DNA from: Toxoplasma gondii ME49
Taxonomy: Eukaryota; Apicomplexa; Conoidasida; Eucoccidiorida; Sarcocystidae
Assembly: GCF_000006565.2 (NCBI RefSeq)
Contig: NC_031475.1
Location: forward strand, 1,075,535-1,139,534
Reading direction: 5' to 3'
DNA: 64,000 nt
The notes under the pieces are model-generated. The model had not been told where the DNA came from, ran no database searches, and saw nothing but the letters and a program-made list of their open reading frames with translations. The position numbers and the translations under genes were made by a program. This document shows positions 9,603 to 20,369 of this stretch, piece after piece (positions within the stretch are counted from its first letter, which is position 1; every line of letters begins with the position of its first letter).

Positions 9603-12551
9603 TTACACAGCCACACCCCTGTGTAGTGACTTTGCACCGTCGCCCGACAGCAAGGCGATTCCTGACGCACTGTACAAAAGCTGCAATTGGTGGGATGAAA
9701 GGTCCTCTTCTGGAGAACCTCTGTCCCATGTGTTGCAATTAGCATCTGTCTTCACTTCTCCCTGATCACCACTACTTGCTTGCCATGCTCGCGCCTTCCG
9801 TTCTAGCTCGTGCGCCGCGACGCCAGCAGCGTCGCCTACAGCTTCCCAACTGCCGCCGATCCAGAGAGCTTCTTGCGGGTCTTCCCTGGAGGCTCCGTCT
9901 CCGAAAGGAGGAGGCAGGACAATCAAAGGCAGCTCCCACGACAAGCCGACACCGTCGTCCCTCGAAAGTTTACCGCGCCAAGCAGGCGTGGCTTCACACT
10001 CCCCTAGCTCCGCGTCCCGCTCAGCCGCCTCTTCCCCAGCGCACAGGAACTGGAAAACGAGAGCGTACGAGACTCGGACGGTGTCTGTTTCAAACGACGG
10101 GGGGCAGGCTGTCGGTACGTGGGCAGCCACAGAAGCTTCCTCCATACTCACCACGACTGCCTGCTGCGTCCAGACGACCTGTGCAAGTGTTGGGCCGTCT
10201 GGAGCGCTTGGACCCGCAACGTCCGGACCGCTTCGACTCGACGCGCCTCCTCCTGAAGAGCGTGTCATGACTGGACGACTGGGAGGTATCCGAGATTCCT
10301 CAACTGCGGGCAACCCAGACGCCTGTTGGCCGGTAGCAGCAGAAGCGGGGCGAAGAGGCGTTTCTTCCCGAACAACCGAGAGGTGAACTTCATGCGTTCG
10401 GCTTGTCGCTCCTTCGAAACTCAAGCGCACATTGAAGGAACCGCCAACTGGAACGCAGGGTGCCGCGGGGCCTGGGTCAGCGATGGCGGATTTTCCGCGC
10501 TGTCGCCGAGAACCCCCTGGCCTTGTCAGGGAAAGGAAGGGAACTCCAGGGAGAGAAACCAGACAAAGAAATTGCCCATTGCGGGAAATGCGGAACTGCT
10601 CTCGTCGTGGAACCCCAGCCTCGCCGGGCATCCCAAAAGGTGCGTCGTTGTCACCGTCCACGACGATTCTGAGCAGTGGCAGAGACGATGCCACGACACC
10701 CGAAAAAGGCGACGGCTGAGAAGGCTTGTATGTGGGTGAATTTGCTTTTCTGGTGCCTTGCAAATCCTCTTGCGGACATGGACCTGCATGCGGTCCACTC
10801 GAGGCAGGCTGCGAAGGAAGGCTGTCCGGGGAAGAGAAATGAGCACAAGCGTCTGCGGAACGCTCCATTTGAAAGGCACTGCCATCACGGTTTTGTCCCT
10901 TCATGACTTCTCCACTCACCAGACCGGAGTCAGACTCTTTCTCCTGCTGTTTCCCCTCTGACCGGTCTCCACGGGGACAGCTACTCCCGCGGTGTTCCCT
11001 CGCCTGGAGTTCGCTCCCATGTTCGAATTCCCTCTCGACTCCCTGGTTTTCGGCAGCCCGTTCCGAGGGCGATTCAGCCTCTGAGAGAGCTTTCGAGGTC
11101 TCCAAAGAATCTCCGCATGCGTCTCCCGCCCACAAGGGGGGAACCGACGTGGCGCACAGAACGTCGATGTAGGCAGTTCCGTACTCGCGTGTATTTCGGC
11201 TGGCGTTCCACAGCCCCAGAGTCTCTCGAAGCGCGCATGGCGGTGAGGAGAGAGAAGACAGGGGAGAACCGTTAGCCAGTGTTTCTCGCGAGAAAGCATC
11301 CCGGCCTCTTCTTCCCGCCCCCAGAAGCCACGAGATGTCCCAGCCTAGACACTCCGGAAGAAAGCGGTCGTCGAGGGCTGCTGGGTCCACGCTCTTGATC
11401 ATCTGAGAGGCTAAGTCCCCTCCCATCCACGTTCGCGAGTGAAAATGGAAGGAGATAGGTGCCGGAGTAGGAAATGACACCGGGGGTGTGGGGAGCCCCA
11501 GTGAGGTGTCGACCGAACTGGGACGGGAAGAGGAGGAAGCGCCGCCTGCGCCGAAGACACGGAAAACGTTCGGCAGAAAAAAGCGGCTTCTCGATGAGAC
11601 AGAAGACGCCTCAGACGAAGGCGTCTGCCTTTTGGTGGTGGGGGGAAATGCGGAAGATCCGACATCCCAGCCACTCCCCGAACCGGAGGAATTTACGGCG
11701 CTCCACTGTGCAGATTTGTGGGGCGGCGCGGGAAGCACTGGAGGACCGAGAGTAGGCAGAATAGGCATGTGTCGGTTGGGAGAGCCAAGCAGTCGAATTG
11801 GAAGGCGGAAAAACGAGGTGGACAGACTGGGAAGTGGAGTAGGCTTGAGCTGGCATCCGGAGCCCGGAATTCCGGGAAGACAGTGCGGAGAAACGCTCTT
11901 TTTCGACGTCACGCACAAGTAGTAATTGATCTTCGTCGTGGACCCGTTGAAGGTGGGCGGCAGGAAGGACGGCAGGCGACACTCATACCCAAAGGAAAAC
12001 GTGACTCCCGGCCGGTCGAACACTAGGTTGTCGGTGACGTCGCAGTGTTCGGAGAGAAACAGGAGCTTTGAATTCGAGGAGAAAAGAGCCGAAAAAACCG
12101 GATCGCGATTCCCTACCTCACTGCCTCCATTTACGGGACAGACAGGCAAACGATCAGCATAAGCGGAAGCAGCGGGGATCGCGGAAGGACCGAGAGTTTT
12201 CGAGTCCTCCGAAACCCCCGTCTTGCACGCAGCCGCTCCTCCACCTTTCCCTTCGAAAACATAGAATGGAAGAGCCGCGTGGCGGTACCTGTTAAGCGCA
12301 GGAGAGTGAAGAAGGTCACGACGGGACGTCGAAGTTGAAAGCACTCCACAGAGCTGGGCTGAAACGGAAATCGAGATAGGGCGGGAGGCAGAGGCACTCT
12401 CGGGGCCTTGCACTTGAAGCGTACTCCTGTAGACATCGCCAGCAAAGTAGGCTGCCTGACTCGAGCAGGCCGTCACGACAGCATTCGCGTCTTCACAACC
12501 CACCGCGCTCGGAAGCGCTGACGATGACGAGAAATTAAGCCCAGACCACAT
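9603..12551 (-). CDS. RGP1: RGP1 homologue (Rab6/Ypt6 GEF subunit)
   Basis: A single open frame of 982 residues from the ATG at 12551; the upstream extension of the frame has no ATG. Rgp1-family segments occur in family order. They are an N-terminal strand with an AYFAGDVYRSTLQV-type motif; GVTFSFGYECRLPSFLPPTF then a repetitive strand ending FFRLPIRLLG; a central QFRISRNGQFLCLV and GSFNVRLSFEG..HEVHLSVVREE block; and the C-terminal HVPTACPPSFETDTVRVSY..LSWELPLIVLPPP block. RGP1 binds RIC1 at the Golgi to activate Rab6/Ypt6 for retrograde endosome-to-Golgi traffic. The protein is about 2.5 times the human length because of Ser/Gly-rich insertions between core blocks, and has some 85 extra residues after the family's usual end, where an unrecognised intron is possible. 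Confidence 0.82.
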   Translation of the reverse strand: MWSGLNFSSSSALPSAVGCEDANAVVTACSSQAAYFAGDVYRSTLQVQGPESASASRPISISVSAQLCGVLSTSTSRRDLLHSPALNRYRHAALPFYVFEGKGGGAAACKTGVSEDSKTLGPSAIPAASAYADRLPVCPVNGGSEVGNRDPVFSALFSSNSKLLFLSEHCDVTDNLVFDRPGVTFSFGYECRLPSFLPPTFNGSTTKINYYLCVTSKKSVSPHCLPGIPGSGCQLKPTPLPSLSTSFFRLPIRLLGSPNRHMPILPTLGPPVLPAPPHKSAQWSAVNSSGSGSGWDVGSSAFPPTTKRQTPSSEASSVSSRSRFFLPNVFRVFGAGGASSSSRPSSVDTSLGLPTPPVSFPTPAPISFHFHSRTWMGGDLASQMIKSVDPAALDDRFLPECLGWDISWLLGAGRRGRDAFSRETLANGSPLSSLSSPPCALRETLGLWNASRNTREYGTAYIDVLCATSVPPLWAGDACGDSLETSKALSEAESPSERAAENQGVEREFEHGSELQAREHRGSSCPRGDRSEGKQQEKESDSGLVSGEVMKGQNRDGSAFQMERSADACAHFSSPDSLPSQPASSGPHAGPCPQEDLQGTRKANSPTYKPSQPSPFSGVVASSLPLLRIVVDGDNDAPFGMPGEAGVPRREQFRISRNGQFLCLVSLPGVPFLSLTRPGGSRRQRGKSAIADPGPAAPCVPVGGSFNVRLSFEGATSRTHEVHLSVVREETPLRPASAATGQQASGLPAVEESRIPPSRPVMTRSSGGGASSRSGPDVAGPSAPDGPTLAQVVWTQQAVVVSMEEASVAAHVPTACPPSFETDTVRVSYALVFQFLCAGEEAAERDAELGECEATPAWRGKLSRDDGVGLSWELPLIVLPPPFGDGASREDPQEALWIGGSWEAVGDAAGVAAHELERKARAWQASSGDQGEVKTDANCNTWDRGSPEEDLSSHQLQLLYSASGIALLSGDGAKSLHRGVAV

Positions 12552-15500
12552 CGTGAAAAACCGGAGTTCAATACGTAGGGAAAGTCGCTGCGCGGGGGCC
12601 GAGGCCCCTAGCGCGGTCCCTCGAGCACGGCAGCCAAAAAGCTGGATGATTCCCGACGGAACATGCAATCGACCGAAAGTCAGGAAAGTCTACTAGCGCT
12701 CTGGCGATGTGCCTACACCAGTTTCTGAGATTCACAGACGACGTGGAGAAGAGTGGCTCCTTGTCACAGTCTCCAGATGCACACCGGAAAAGCCAAAAGG
12801 GTCGACAAACCTAGAAAATGAGCACAAATTCAAGAGGTTTTCAGTCCGACACGGGAAGGTTATTTCACTGCGGAAGAACGGATGGATACGAAGTCACCCT
12901 CTGCATGCATCTGGCATCTGCCACATGCTCCAACCACGTCCAGTTTTAAGTAAGAAGGTCTTTTCTAATTTTCTGGGGTGTTTCGCGCCGGTACTCCGAT
13001 CTTTTTCTCAATTTCATAGCATGGGCGCTCCAGCTGTGCTCTGGCGACAACAAGAAGAGAGAAAAGGCGCGCCATGCAACGCTGGGAACCTTGCGTGGCC
13101 GTTCATCTGCTATGTGAAAGCCCAGTAGAGTGTGCTGGTGAAACAGCCTTCCACAAAGAATTTATGGTTCCAGAAAGAGGTTATACTTTAACTGTGGGCT
13201 AGGTGATTTCGATGGCAGACAGTCGCATCTAATAGAGAATGGCTGGTATCATCACAACTTCGGGAAGTTCCACTCAAGTCTGGTCTCGTAGCAAGCAGAT
13301 GCCTATCGTTCCCTTCACTTTGGTTAGCACTGACAGATTCTGTAGCTGTTGAAGTTTTTCCGTGTCCATTATTCCTGTGTGTTCACGTTCGAGCAAGGTG
13401 AAGAACCCATCCAGCCGAAGAGATGTACTGTTTCGATGGAGGTACATCGAGCGCACCCCCTGTGAGTAATGGTAGGCTCGGTAGCACCGAAAGAAGCGAA
13501 TCAATGAGTAACGGTGTTTTCCATCTTTTAGCCTTGGTCCCTCTGTCTTCTAACGAGAGATTCAGGAGAGATTTAGTAAAGCATATTGGATGAAACGTCC
13601 AACTTTGGGTCCCGTGTCGCCTGTTTTTTTGCCGTAGTATACTTGTGTATAACGATAGAACTGAAGGAGACAGATAAGAGAAAGTGTGACACAGAAAATT
13701 TTCTCTCTGGTGCTCTTGAGACTTCGTCTCTAGAAGACAGTATCCCACTTTTCGTGATTGGGCGTTCGAGCAGTAGTAGACACTTTTAACATAAGACTGA
13801 GAATCTCAGAGACTTGCAGGACGCTATGTATTCGCTTGCAAACAGTGTGATAAGAGAGATGGGGTAGGAACCAGAAGTGAAGCTGGGGATGGGAAATTCT
13901 TGACTTGCGCAAGAGGACGGATGACCATGACCGTCGAACTCCTTTCGGTCGAGTTGAGGAAGACACAGTTTGGAAAAGCTCTTGGTTAACAGTTCCATCT
14001 GCTTTGCTCGTCCTCGAGTCGAATGTCCCGTTCGACAACCCTGTGGATGTGTATACTGTGAATCCCCCTTAGCTTCGGATCTATCACTGCAGACAGAAGG
14101 GGACTGTAGAGCTAAACGAGTGCCACATTCCTTTTCTGCGTTGTACACCCACGGACGCATATAAGTATTCGGACAAGCGAGAGAAAAGGGCTTCTCATCC
14201 TCAACTTCCGTGTCGTGATCCTGTGTGACTTCTTCTAATTTTGAATTAGGGCCCGAGTCCCCCCGGGGGTGTGCAGCGCTTTTTTTATGCTGCGCTCGAG
14301 ACACTGATTACGGCAGCGCAAGTGACTTTCCTGGCGTTATTGCCTTGATAACACATTTGTTTTTTCTGTACTGGAGAGCATCCCGAATGTTACTACGGTG
14401 CCCGACCAGGATGCTTCAACACTGTTTCCTTGCGCTGTTCTTAAAGGTTCCTCCTTGCTCCCGCACTTCCTGTTCTCGTAGTCATGGGCGTCGCTGTTAG
14501 TGGCCTTCGGAAGGAAGGATGACCCAGCGGCAACACCAGAAACTCGTTTGTCCCCATGGGAGTACATATCCGAGAAAGGTAGCGGCTATTCTGAACAAGG
14601 TTATATGAATTGGATTCGGGTTCACCAGTGCAGTCGATGCACTGGATGCGCACTGTCGGGTGACAGATTTAGCGCGGACACGAGCATACAAGGCAGCATG
14701 CTACCCAAATACTTTGGCACTACGCCAGCCCTTTACGTGGGTCATGCTGACTTACAACCCCCGTTATTCTACTTCTGGTAAATTTGTCCGTTTCAGCTTG
14801 CGTAGCAACTACTGCGGTTGGCTTTTGCCTGCGAGTCTTCAATTAATCTTTGCACACACTTGGACGCTTTTTCCGTCAAAACCAAACGTGCCGAACCAAG
14901 CTGGCTGCGTGCCATGAAGATGTTTTAAACCACAGAGACCCGCCTGGCCCTGGGAAGCTGAACGGAGGCTCTCTTTGCCACAAATGGCATTTTAGGGCCA
15001 TTTTCAACATAAGCAAATGAACTGGTTATCTATCATGAGACGCTTGGGAGTCTGGACGCTACGAAAAGTCTGTTGCTAATCCAAGAAGTTTCACACCGCA
15101 GAGAAAATGGAAAGCGGGCCGCAGTGTAAGAGTGACGTAGCGGCCGAGAGTTGGATCGGACAGGCGAAGCCACAGTCGAAGTTTCTGACTTGATAGCAAG
15201 TATATCAGCGCGTAGTTACCATGGTGTGATTCCTCATGTGAGATGGCATGCGTCTGCCTCTATTAGAAGGCTATTATGGATCTATGTAATGCCACGTCAC
15301 TCACAGTACCTCCCACTAGCAGAGACAACCTATGGATGGACTCTGTATGAACCCATCTCGTCTCAGGTATCGCTGACGTCACTAGAGCGTTAGAGCGATT
15401 GTTTGAGAGGGTTGCCGGATGAACAGTACAAGCTACCAGGACGCGCAGATAGCCCTTGGCATGTACACAGCTGTGACAAGTACAGTAGGTCGGGTCTGTA

Positions 15501-17146
15501 CCTTGGATGTGGTGTGCCCCTGAGGCCAGCCATCAGGTTGACTGTTACAGATTTTCCTCTCCAGGAAAGACTTGCCAACTGGAGCGAATCCTCATTTATC
15601 ACCTGCTCTTTCCGCAGAGCAGCAGACACAAGAATAGGTTACGTTGTTTCCAGGCGTCTTATCCAAGACAGCTGACGATCGAAGAAATGAAGACGTGCAT
15701 ACAGCAATTCTTTGAATATTCCCTAACCACCCACCTCACCCTGGGACAGTATGGCAGTGTGGCCCGCGTGAACAATCACTAATTCGGCGAGAGCAGTGTT
15801 TCAAGAAGGGTCTAGTGTGTATGCGGCTGCTAACCTTCTTCCTTGCTCGAACGACAAGGGATAATCAGAGTGCGCAATGCTGTAGGGAGCGCACACAGTC
15901 ATCTGCATTTCTTGCAACAAGGAATGGCTCCCGTGGCATCCTTCTACATCCACATGCGAGTCACTGTCAATGCATCTCACTACCGCAGTTAACGTTGCCC
16001 AGCGAACACGATTCCTCCATCTGGTGAAATGTGAGATGTGACTTGTAGCCGAGAATGATTCATCGCTCGTGCTTTCTGGAAAAACTGTGGGTTGACGCGT
16101 ATAAATGAATAACTTGCGCTGTACACCAGCGTACCTTTTTGGGGCCGTCCTGAGCAAGCAGTGCATTCTATTTTCCTATGCAGATATTATATTCCAAGTG
16201 GTACGGCTCGCATGCAATACTTGGAGTGGCAAGAATAGATTCGCTTTCACGCTTGCATTTGCAACAAATCAAACACGCCTACACTTCGCAAGTAGTGAGG
16301 AAACAGTCTTCTTGAAAATTCAAACATATCGGCTCCTTCTTCGACTGGCAGGTAGTTAGGCTCATACAGACTTTGACTGCCGTTAAGAGTTAACTTTCAG
16401 TAGCTCTGGTGTCCGGTGACCACATGTGGCAGCGTTTAATGGTAATCTACCAGGTACTCATGCACACGCGCGGCGTGTCTCGAATAGAGTATATTGCAAG
16501 CCACTAATCTTTTTCGTGTTTTCCCCTAGAGAAAATCCTTTGCTGAGAGTAGTTGTTCGTGTTTTTTTCCTCGAGCAAGTCCTTCACTAAGAGTACTCAT
16601 AGAGGAACTTCGAGCGGACGATGATAGGCTTGCCCGGCGCGCAGTAATAAGCTATACTACGTCGCATACGTATCGGTCATCTGCGCTGGTAACCTCTGCT
16701 GCCAGTCTGCACAGGTACTGGTGAGACTGTCAGCAGTAACGGGGTGTAAGAACTCACTTTCCGCACGAGAAATCTAGAGATGTACGCGTTTCTTTTGATC
16801 AGTGAAGCCCGGATTCTGTGCGCGTTTGTGCCCTTTTCTATAACCCGACTCTCACATGCACCGGATCAATGCGGGGTGGCGGCGCATGCATTTTTCAAGA
16901 GGCGTGGGGTGAAAACATGCCACGCGAAACCTCGGGCCCGCGCGGGTTTTTCCGCAATGCCGCCTTGCTGCGTTTGCGAAATTTTAGGTGTCGGGTTTCT
17001 CAACCAGAGAGTCTGTACCAGCAGAAAACAAGCAGTGTCCTGAGTCACAACTTGGGGGAATTTCTTCTGGGGTTTCGTCTTCTGCGCTAGGGGCCCTGCG
17101 ACTTCCTGTCTGCTTTGTGTTTCTTTCCCCGACCAACGCCGGCAAA
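12552..17146. other. Long intergenic tract (4.6 kb)
   Basis: Lies between the divergently transcribed RGP1 (-) and eL20 (+). Below 100 codons almost everything is unsupported, and composition becomes more AT-rich from about 13.1 to 16.8 kb. It holds the cytochrome b relic at about 14.54 kb. I found no TRP-1 match upstream of eL20; a GCATGC motif (TRP-2-like) occurs at about 16884. Confidence 0.5.
14517..14589 (-). pseudogene. Decayed nuclear fragment of mitochondrial cytochrome b
   Basis: On the minus strand, 14589 to 14536 encodes AATFLGYVLPWGQTSFW. This matches the invariant cytochrome b core FLGYVLPWGQMSFW, with Thr replacing Met. Just downstream the frame is disrupted: two extra bases allow recovery of a GVAA..VI-like continuation (about 14535-14517), as expected after WGQMSFWGATVI. 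No heme-ligand helices or other cob segments are found in frame nearby. Coccidian nuclear genomes are known to carry many mitochondrial insertions, so a short degenerate NUMT is the simplest reading. Confidence 0.7.
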
Positions 17147-19258
17147 ATGAAGGCAGATCCGACTTTGCAGCAGAAGGTAAGACGAAGCAGCATGCTGGCA
17201 GAGATACGCAACAGACTCGCACGGAAAATTCGATACAACCCCATCTTCTTTTGCGGGCTTGCACCTGCGTCTTTTTTCGGGTGTCCAATGGAGTGAAGGG
17301 GCGACGGGGTGGCTCGTGGGATACCCGCCGTTGCAGAGAGCAGCCCTGCACCTGGCTACGTCTTTTTTCCGCTGTCCGCAGCAGATTTGCGGCCTAAGCA
17401 TCTTTCGTGACGGCGGGCCTGGACCTATTTTTTTTTCTTCGGAACCACGGTCCACAACGCCCCTTGGCGTGTGCTGGGGGAAAAGAGCCACGGGCGCATG
17501 CTCCCTCCTCGTCATCCTGCAGAGTTGACCAGAGGCTCAGGAGTCTGCCGTCTCTCAACTTCTGGTGACTTCACCCAACGGGCAGAGAAGGGGAAACTTT
17601 CCCCAGTCCCTGTCTTTTTTCCCATGAAGGAAGAGATGGAGAGGCAGCTGCGCATTCATGATGAGGCCCCTTTCGCTCGTATTGCCGCGAATTTGTGGCG
17701 TTCGTCGTGAGGACTATACTACTTAGAGCCCACCATAATATGAACGCTGTGTCAGCTTTCCCTTGTATAGGGAAAAATATCCAGATTTTCACATCCGGTT
17801 TTGAGGGCACGGGGTGGGAAGCTGCGTCTTCGCCGACCGTTACGCGAAACGGACGCGTTGTCGGTTGTGGGAGAGAAACACCTAGGCAACGTGTGTGGAA
17901 CTTCTTGGGCTATTCATCGGCCGAGGAGGGGCAGGGAATACTGTTTCTGCTCTGATGTTCTTGTACTGCGAGTCCTGAGGTGAACCTCGAGAGCTCCGAG
18001 GATCAACGGGCCTGCTGAGTTGCTGTTTACCAAAGTGATATCGTTTCGAGAACTGACGGTGTGTGCTTCGCTTGGACAACGTATTATGCTTTTCGGGGAG
18101 TAGAATATTCAGTTATGCTGCTGTCAGTGGACCAAGCTCAATGGTGCCAGCTTTGCGCGTATCTGTATGATTCGAGCTCTAAAGGTGGTTATGAAATTGT
18201 GCGTGGGCGGTGTCCCCTTACCAGTGATGTACCAAGGAGCAAGGGTAGGCAGTCTTGTTTTCTTTTTCGCATGCTTTTCCTTCTGCAGATCTCCCAGTAC
18301 CAGGTGGTTGGCCGCAAGCAGCCGACCGAGGCGGAGCCGAACCCGTCTCTGTTCCGCATGCGCCTGTTCGCGCGGAACAAGGTGCTGGCGGTCTCCAAGT
18401 TTTGGTATTTGTTGAAGAAAATGAAGAAGGTGAAGAAGAGCACCGGCGAGATTTTGGCGGTCAACGAGATTAGGGAGAAGCGGCCAACCTTCGTCAAGAA
18501 CTTCGGCGTCTGGCTGCGCTACGACAGCCGAACTGGCACCCATAACATGTACAAGGAGGTCAGAGACATCAGCCAGAACGGTGCCGTCTCTCAGCTGTAC
18601 GCGGAAATGGCTGGAAGACATCGTGCCCTGCCCAGCAACATTCAGGTAATGCTTCCACGCACTGGCGGGGAGTTGATGTTTTCACCATGATTCCGGATAG
18701 GCGATATCGTGGAGATAGAGTACATATAGTGTATTGTGGCCGATCAACGCTTTGCATTCCAGTGAACGGGTCAATTCATGCGAAAGAACAAAGGTTTTCT
18801 CACACGGTTATTTTCTGCGATAGGTGTGTCTACGTATCGTATCCATTTAGTATTACAGATGGGCGCGTGTGTTTCTTCGATACGCGAAGCGACGAAACGG
18901 AGTGCATCGCCGCGTGACTCGCCAAGTTGGGCTAAAGTTCTGCTTGAGAATGGCAGTTGTCGCTTCTTCAGCGATCCACGTGGAGACGTTCGTGTGTTCA
19001 CATCGCTGTGGGTTGGCGTATCCGCTGCGTTGAGAACTTCCACAGGTGGGCCACAGTGATCGTTCGTGTGGGTTGTTCTCCTGTTCTCCGCAGATCATCC
19101 GTGTGGCGGAGATCAAGGCTAGCCAATGCAGGCGCGCACACATGCAACAGCTGTTCGACAGCAAGTTGAAGCTGCCCGCGATCCGCCGCATCTTCCCCAC
19201 TCCCAAGGACAAGAAGTCCGTCTTCTGTGCGAGGAAGCCCACTCTGTTCCTGCACTAA
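17147..19258 (+). CDS. RPL18A: 60S ribosomal protein eL20 (L18A)
   Basis: Three exons: 17147-17176 (10 codons, MKADPTLQQK), 18289-18645 (119 codons) and 19094-19258 (54 codons plus stop). All junctions are phase 0, with GTAAGA/GTAATG donors and CAG acceptors. The product is 183 residues, close to the family's 176-180. Family hallmarks: YQVVGRKQPTE at the N-terminus, FRMRLFARNKVLA, KFWYLLKKMKK, RYDSRTGTHNMYKE and the C-terminal PAIRRIFPTPKDKK. The start has the favourable context GGCAAAATGA. eL20 sits on the solvent side of the large subunit near the 5S RNA. The initial ten-residue exon was found by its ATG plus phase; the alternative of starting in exon 2 lacks a Met. Confidence 0.96.
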
Positions 19259-20369
19259 ACTCGAGTGCGTTTTCGTTCTCATCTTCATTCCAATGTCCGT
19301 TTAGTATGTGGCGCCTTGAAACAACTTCTGTTGACTCGGTCAAAACGACTGCTTCCGGACACGAGTTAGCTGTTTAAAGTCGAACCACGCGTTTAGCGGC
19401 AGAGTCCCGTGAAGACTCGCCAGGAGCCTTCTGTGCATGACTCCACTTGTTCAAAACCCAAGATGCATTCCTTCCGGCAAACGCACCGTCCGTGCAGCGA
19501 CACGCGAGCGTAGTAGAACACAGAGGAAGTCGTTCTTGTAGTGTCACTGACGCAGCAAAGAAACTGCTCTCACTCGATCAGTTAGTGGCTCGTGGCAGGA
19601 AACACTTCTTTTGCCGTAGTGAAAATGGATGCTGCGACACTGTCAAGTTTTCGTCACGGAATAATTCGAACAGTAAGCGCTCTCCCTGCGGCTGTGTTTG
19701 CCGTGTTTCTGGAGAGCACGACTTTTACCGTCCAGCGGCACATTTACTGGATCCAATCAAAGAACTTCCACTGGAAAACGCGGCGTCATGAGGGACCAAA
19801 CCTCCGCATTGTTGTGGCAGATGGAAGGACAGGTTGTGTAGCGCGAAGAAAATCTGCGTTACTAGAGTCTCCCCGAAGGAATATATCCGGGCGTAGAATG
19901 TTGTACTTGGCAGTAAAAGTGCGGTTCTGTATTTTCGATAAGACATCAGATTATGTTCAACTCTCAGCTTCTGTCTCGTTGAAGCGAGCCGTTGTCAACT
20001 GTACACGCTACACAGCAGTCTTTTAGAACCAGCGGAATTCTGTGTGTTTCCGTCACCCTCCAAAAGCCGTTTCGAGCACATGTACAGCCGTTGGGTCGGG
20101 AAAGTGAGGGAGCCCGAACGATTTCCAGACAAGTTTTTTTTTTTCAACAGGCAAGTTTTGCGTTAAGCAACTCTCGAGGTAAGTGGATCAATGTACACGC
20201 CACCCATAAAATCATCACCCATATTCAAGACGTCTAACCTGCGTTACAAGAAAAGCAGTAGCAAATTTCTCAGCCAAACAACCGATAAGAAACAAGCATA
20301 GAAGACCGGCATCTCTATACGGAGTCTTTCCTCGTTACGGAGAAGCCTGGCTTCGTGTTTGAGAGAATC
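19259..20369. other. Convergent intergenic region
   Basis: 3' flanks of eL20 (+) and the MFS gene (-). A plus-strand frame at 19592-20026 has no recognisable features, is AT-richer than real exons here and lacks splice or context support. No gene is called. Confidence 0.5.

Noticed and set aside
12552..12668. 39-codon N-terminal extension of RGP1
   Set aside because: No ATG in the extension; the first ATG is at 12551 and leads straight into the family's first strand.
19592..20026. Plus-strand 144-codon frame downstream of eL20
   Set aside because: AT-rich, no recognisable features, inside a convergent 3' region.
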